From positions 1 to 9,035 of the forward strand of contig JALZUX010000643.1 in NCBI GenBank assembly GCA_023301405.1: a stretch of 9,035 bases of DNA, given 5' to 3'. Origin of the DNA: Granulosicoccaceae bacterium (GTDB taxonomy: Bacteria > Pseudomonadota > Gammaproteobacteria > Granulosicoccales > Granulosicoccaceae). The notes beneath the pieces were generated by a model. The model ran no database searches, had not been told where the DNA came from, and was given only the letters and a program-made list of their open reading frames with translations. This document shows positions 5,835 through 9,035 of this stretch, in pieces; position 1 is the first letter of the stretch, and each line of letters opens with the position of its first letter. Position numbers and translations under genes: made by a program.

Positions 5835-6003
5835 CTAGGTGGACTGTCCGAGAATTAGAGTCTTGAGCTCCGTTGTATTATTTCGAGTCAGATAATTCCG
5901 ATCGATTAAGGCGAATAGTCATTTTTCTTTAACGAAATCGTTCGTAATAGCTGGCCGAAAGACCGCGACCGCAGTAGATTCCAGTTCTCAGCCAGCCACT
6001 GTG
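5835..6003 (+). mobile_element. MITE-like element, copy B (about 169 bp, diverged)
   Basis: This segment is homologous to 2379-2544 read on the minus strand. The left end CTAGGTGGACTGTC (5835-5848) matches the copy A terminus with one inserted G. GAGTCAGATA (5885-5894), TAATAGCTGGCC (5945-5956) and CAGCCAC (5993-5999) are identical to copy A. The distance from TAATAGCTGGCC to CAGCCAC is exactly the same in both copies, and the 49 versus 50 nt between the first two blocks differ by one base. Inverted symmetry between its own ends persists in GAGAATTAGAGTC (5850-5862) against the complement of GATTCCAGTTCTC, 10 of 13. The right terminal CTAG is lost (TGTG). It looks older or more decayed than copy A. 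No reading frame is present. Confidence 0.75.
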
Positions 6004-6059
6004 GGTGCCGCGTAATAGTAGCGCGTTGTTTCTCTAGAAATAATAAACTGCACGAGCGG

Positions 6060-6090
6060 TTGACCATACGGAAAATAAGAAAACTATATG
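6060..6090 (+). promoter_or_regulatory. Weak promoter candidate for the ABC exporter
   Basis: TTGACC (5 of 6 to the -35 consensus) at 6060-6065 is followed after a long 19-nt spacer by TATATG at 6085-6090. Spacing and -10 match are both suboptimal. It would give a leader of about 100 nt. It is listed as the best candidate in the gap, not as a firm site. Confidence 0.25.
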
Positions 6091-6198
6091 TAGTGGAGCC
6101 TGCCCGATCTATGTTGCTTTGTAAAATTGGCGTTTCATTTGGTCAAAGTAGTTAGAAAATCACACGAACTTTATTGAGTCTGATGATGACAGTACACA

Positions 6199-8010
6199 AT
6201 GCGTAGTGCACCAAGGCAGGAAGGTCCGCACAAGGATCGAAACGATTTTGCCAATCTTGGCAAGCTATCCCCGTATGTGTGGCGGTATGGAAGGCGCGTA
6301 TCTGTCGCGCTTTGTTGCCTGTTATTGGCGAAGCTTGCAACGGTGTGCATACCGTTGATGCTGAAAGGCATTATTGATTCCCTTGATACGCAAACAGATG
6401 GCCTGTTAAGTAGTAACGATCAGCTGGTGGTCGTTGTGCCTATGGCGTTGCTGTTGAGTTATGGGGCTTTACGGTTAGCTAGTGGGTTATTTGGTGAGTT
6501 GCGCGATATCCTTTTTTCCCGGGTTCGTTACAGCGCTATGCATCAAATGGCAGTTGATGTACTGCAACATTTGCATAAGTTATCGTTGCGATTCCACCTT
6601 GAACGTAACACCGGTGGTATATCACGTGATCTTGAACGTGGCACCAGGAGCCTGGCGTCGGTGCTGAATTTATTGGTATTCAGTATTTTACCAACGATTG
6701 CGGAATTTTTACTGGTTGGTGGTATTTTGTTGTTTAACTATGACTGGGCGTTGATGGCAGCTATTCTTTTGACCGTTGCTTTTTATGTTGTGCTTACTTT
6801 ATCGATGAGTAAATGGCGAATGAACTTTCGCCATGAAATGAATAAGTATGATAGCGCCGCTAATGGCCGAGCCATTGATAGTCTGCTGAATTATGAAACG
6901 GTCAAGTATTTCAATAATGAAAAAGTAGAAACAGAAAACTATAACGAACAACTGGGCTTTTGGGGGGCGGCAGGGCAGAAAACGCAAATCAGTTTATCAG
7001 CGCTGAATTTCGGGCAAGGTGCCATCGTTACAATAGGCGTTACAACTATCATGATGCTTGCGGCAAAGGATGTAGCGTCTGGTGAGATCACTATCGGTGA
7101 TCTAGTACTGATCAATGCCCTTATGCTGCAGTTGTTTATACCGTTGAGTATCCTGGGCTCTGTGTATAGATCATTGCAATACTCATTGGCCGATATGGAT
7201 TTAGTGATCAAGTTACTTGAACAGGTGCCCGAAATACAGGACGTCGAGAATGCTAAGCCGCTTTTGGTAAAGCACGGCAAACTCGAGTTTGAAAATGTCA
7301 GCTTTCACTATGATGAAAGCCGCCCGATATTGCGCAATATTAATTTCACTATTGAGCCAGGGCAAAAGGTTGCTGTGGTGGGACCTTCAGGCTCTGGCAA
7401 GTCCACTTTGGTGCGGCTAATCTTTCGTTTTTATGATGTGTCAGATGGACTGATTAAAATTGACGGGCAATCAATTGCTGACTGCACGCAGGAAAGTCTG
7501 CGGCGTGTAATTGGTATAGTTCCGCAAGATACTGTGTTGTTTAACGATACAATTCGCTACAACATTGCTTATGCAAAGCTGGATGCGACAGACGAAGCGG
7601 TACTGAACGCTGCGGAAAAAGCCGATCTTGGCCGATTATTATCCCGGTTGCCAGATGGGATGGAAACAGTCGTGGGTGAGCGCGGCTTAAAATTATCTGG
7701 AGGTGAGAAGCAAAGATTGGCGATATCGCGAGTGATTTTAAAGTCTCCTGAAATTATTTTATTTGACGAGGCGACTTCAAGTCTTGATAGCCGTTCTGAA
7801 CAGGCTATTCTTGGTGCTTTACAAAAAGTGTCCAGTCAGGCTACCACGCTTGTCATTGCACACCGGCTATCAACCATCATTGATGCTGACAAAATTGTGG
7901 TGATGGAAGACGGTGTGGTTGTCGAAACCGGAGACCATGAAACTTTATTGAGGAGTGATGGCTTATATAGGCGGTTGTGGGATTTGCAAAGGAGCGAGCA
8001 GCCAAGTTAA
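6199..8010 (+). CDS. Atm1/HMT1-type ABC half-transporter (ABC transporter ATP-binding protein/permease)
   Basis: This 603-residue half-transporter has an N-terminal exporter membrane domain (about 25-335, with hydrophobic helices near 35-60, 77-97, 155-200 and 270-320) and a C-terminal ATPase domain. The ATPase motifs are complete: Walker A GPSGSGKST (395-403), Q-loop Gln443, signature LSGGEKQR (499-506), Walker B IILFDEATSSLD with Asp523 and Glu524, and H-loop His555. The membrane domain has Atm1/ABCB7-type signatures: DSLLNYETVKYFNNE, RSLQYSLADMD, and Arg207, Arg211, Asn270, Gln273 and Gly320, which fall where bacterial Atm1 contacts glutathione (from memory of that structure). The family works as an inner-membrane homodimer exporting glutathione-linked compounds or metal-glutathione conjugates. 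A TGA at 6187 limits the N-terminus, and the ATG at 6199 lacks a clear Shine-Dalgarno. No iron-sulfur assembly or metal-resistance genes are adjacent, so the cargo remains open. Confidence 0.9.
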   Translation: MRSAPRQEGPHKDRNDFANLGKLSPYVWRYGRRVSVALCCLLLAKLATVCIPLMLKGIIDSLDTQTDGLLSSNDQLVVVVPMALLLSYGALRLASGLFGELRDILFSRVRYSAMHQMAVDVLQHLHKLSLRFHLERNTGGISRDLERGTRSLASVLNLLVFSILPTIAEFLLVGGILLFNYDWALMAAILLTVAFYVVLTLSMSKWRMNFRHEMNKYDSAANGRAIDSLLNYETVKYFNNEKVETENYNEQLGFWGAAGQKTQISLSALNFGQGAIVTIGVTTIMMLAAKDVASGEITIGDLVLINALMLQLFIPLSILGSVYRSLQYSLADMDLVIKLLEQVPEIQDVENAKPLLVKHGKLEFENVSFHYDESRPILRNINFTIEPGQKVAVVGPSGSGKSTLVRLIFRFYDVSDGLIKIDGQSIADCTQESLRRVIGIVPQDTVLFNDTIRYNIAYAKLDATDEAVLNAAEKADLGRLLSRLPDGMETVVGERGLKLSGGEKQRLAISRVILKSPEIILFDEATSSLDSRSEQAILGALQKVSSQATTLVIAHRLSTIIDADKIVVMEDGVVVETGDHETLLRSDGLYRRLWDLQRSEQPS

Positions 8011-8015
8011 TCAAG

Positions 8016-8046
8016 CACTCATCGTTCTCTAGAAGAGTGACTTTTA
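8016..8046. terminator. Weak terminator-like hairpin between convergent genes
   Basis: CACTC (8016-8020) pairs with GAGTG (8035-8039), and TTCT (8025-8028) with AGAA (8031-8034), leaving a 4-nt bulge. ACTTTTA follows. It lies between the convergent exporter and DUF1501 genes, where a terminator is expected, but the stem is imperfect and the T run short. Confidence 0.3.
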
Positions 8047-9035
8047 CAGGTGCATGAATCCTAGATCACGAGTCTCAAAATTAGATAAAGACGGTAAAAG
8101 TGTGTTGATCTCTGATTCACTTAAGCCTAACCAGCGTAGCTGGGTAGCGGCGTATTGACTGACAGCAGTGGTCGGCACAATTCGGCCATTACGATAATCG
8201 TCTGGTCCGCTCACCGCTACACGCGGGATTTGACCATAGATGTCGCCACCATTTACTGACCCACCCATCATAATATGGTGATTGCCCCAGCCGTGATCTG
8301 TTCCATCGCCGTTGCCGGACACGCTGCGGCCGAAATCTGAAGTGGTAAAGCTGGTGACGTTGTTCAATTGATTTATTTCAATCAGTGATTGATGAAAAAA
8401 TGCCAACGCCTCTGCTACTTGTTTAAAGAGTTCGGGTTGGATTTCTAATTGATCATCGTGCGTATCAAATCCGGTCATGTTTACGTAAAACAATTGCCGT
8501 GTCATACGAAACTCATCTTTAATGGCGATTAATTTCGCCACCATAGCCAGTTGGCTGGCCAGTGCATTGTTTTTTGGTACCGGGGTTTGTAAGTCTCCCA
8601 GTTTGGCAAGTGCAGCGCCAACGTTGGTTGATAGCACCAGAGCTCTTGTTTGTAGTTCAGCGTATGAACGTTCAAATACGTTGTTGTATTGTTGGTGTAG
8701 CAATTCGATAAAAGCCTGACGTCGTGGCATTTGCCAGTTACCGGTTAGGTCATCCATACCGGCATACGATGACACGCCTTCGCTTTTTATGGTGAAAGCG
8801 GCTTGTTCGCCACCGGCCTGCCATTCGTTATTACCCACTAAGCTTATGGCAGCAAGGTTTGGGTTGGCTTGCTGGCCGGCGAGTATGTCGGTAGTTCGAG
8901 CACCCCATCCACTATTCCATTCATGGTAGTGATCAAGCTTCTGCCATTGGCGAGCCTGATCATGATGTGAAAACAATTGCTCTGGAAGTCGAACACTTCC
9001 ATTTCTTACGTCATCGGGCGTTGCAGGCTCGACTA
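8044..9035 (-). CDS. DUF1501 family protein, C-terminal part (5' end beyond the window)
   Basis: The frame is open from the TAA at 8046-8044 through the right edge, giving about 330 visible residues; the N-terminus is missing. A TTG at 8976 is sometimes picked as a start but lies within conserved sequence (LFSHHDQARQW), and in-frame residues continue upstream to the edge. The sequence fits the DUF1501 family (PF07394), related to sulfatase/alkaline-phosphatase folds and usually exported by the Tat pathway. Seen here are FDTHDDQ (8449-8469), SDFGRSVSGNGDGTDHGWGNHH and MMGGSVNGGDIYGQIP (within about 8230-8345), and a C-terminal ARTTDILAG to LGLSE layout typical of the family. Many bacteria place a DUF1800 gene next to DUF1501; whether that holds lies to the right of this window. 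The biochemical function of the family is not established. Confidence 0.88.
   Translation of the reverse strand, partial: VEPATPDDVRNGSVRLPEQLFSHHDQARQWQKLDHYHEWNSGWGARTTDILAGQQANPNLAAISLVGNNEWQAGGEQAAFTIKSEGVSSYAGMDDLTGNWQMPRRQAFIELLHQQYNNVFERSYAELQTRALVLSTNVGAALAKLGDLQTPVPKNNALASQLAMVAKLIAIKDEFRMTRQLFYVNMTGFDTHDDQLEIQPELFKQVAEALAFFHQSLIEINQLNNVTSFTTSDFGRSVSGNGDGTDHGWGNHHIMMGGSVNGGDIYGQIPRVAVSGPDDYRNGRIVPTTAVSQYAATQLRWLGLSESEINTLLPSLSNFETRDLGFMHL

Larger units (their letters stand above)
5782..6198. other. Divergent intergenic region between the GhrA-like gene and the ABC exporter
   Basis: This 417-bp gap holds no supported gene. About 40 % of it is MITE-like element copy B (5835-6003). The rest is A/T-rich toward the exporter and contains one weak promoter candidate. 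In-frame stops just upstream (TGA at 6187-6189) exclude an N-terminal extension of the exporter beyond 6190. Confidence 0.6.

Noticed and set aside
5932..5944. ACGAA / TTCGT inverted repeat as an operator site
   Set aside because: It is short, lies inside the diverged MITE copy B, and is not matched in copy A.
8974..8976. TTG as the start of the DUF1501 protein, making it a complete 310-residue protein
   Set aside because: Conserved family sequence and an open frame continue upstream to the window edge, so the gene is cut by the window.
1..9035. CRISPR array, tRNA, rRNA, phage or plasmid replication genes
   Set aside because: I scanned for these and saw no regularly spaced direct repeats, tRNA cloverleaf, rRNA signature or replication/integrase protein.

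Overview
The window looks like chromosomal DNA of a free-living, probably marine, gammaproteobacterium. The evidence is a TruC-type tRNA pseudouridine synthase, an AqpZ-type aquaporin, a GhrA-type 2-hydroxyacid dehydrogenase, an Atm1-type ABC exporter, a DUF1501 protein, and proteins ending in Cys-containing JDVT-CTERM-like sorting tails. The base composition is moderate and no plasmid, phage or tRNA gene was seen. The genus cannot be named from the sequence.

Layout from left to right. (1) 1-1577, plus strand: the 3' end of one gene and a complete second gene, overlapping by ATGA. Both encode Asp-rich, calcium-binding (TSP3-like) exported proteins with a GG-Cys / hydrophobic / basic C-terminal sorting tail. 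A hairpin terminator at 1603-1623 closes the unit and faces the next, convergent gene. (2) 1635-3458, minus strand: a xylose-isomerase-like TIM-barrel protein and, downstream of it, truC. Between them lies a 166-bp MITE-like element with terminal inverted repeats (2379-2544). (3) 3459-3877: a gene-poor gap with divergent promoter candidates. (4) 3878-4771, plus: aqpZ with an unusual Arg/Asp/Glu/Tyr-rich tail, then a strong UUCG-loop terminator. (5) 4840-5781, minus: a GhrA-like dehydrogenase. (6) 5782-6198: a gap holding a second, diverged copy of the same MITE-like element (5835-6003) in the opposite orientation. (7) 6199-8010, plus: a complete Atm1/HMT1-type ABC half-transporter. (8) 8044 to the right edge, minus: the C-terminal part of a DUF1501 protein.

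Most of these genes are independent housekeeping or accessory units. The exceptions are the tandem Ca-binding surface proteins at the left and the TIM-barrel/truC pair. The latter would be about 9 bp apart if the MITE were removed, so the element seems to have split a compact operon. The least expected items are the pair of MITE-like elements (hand-aligned at about 74 % identity over their clearly alignable parts), the tandem JDVT-CTERM-type proteins, and the charged aquaporin tail.
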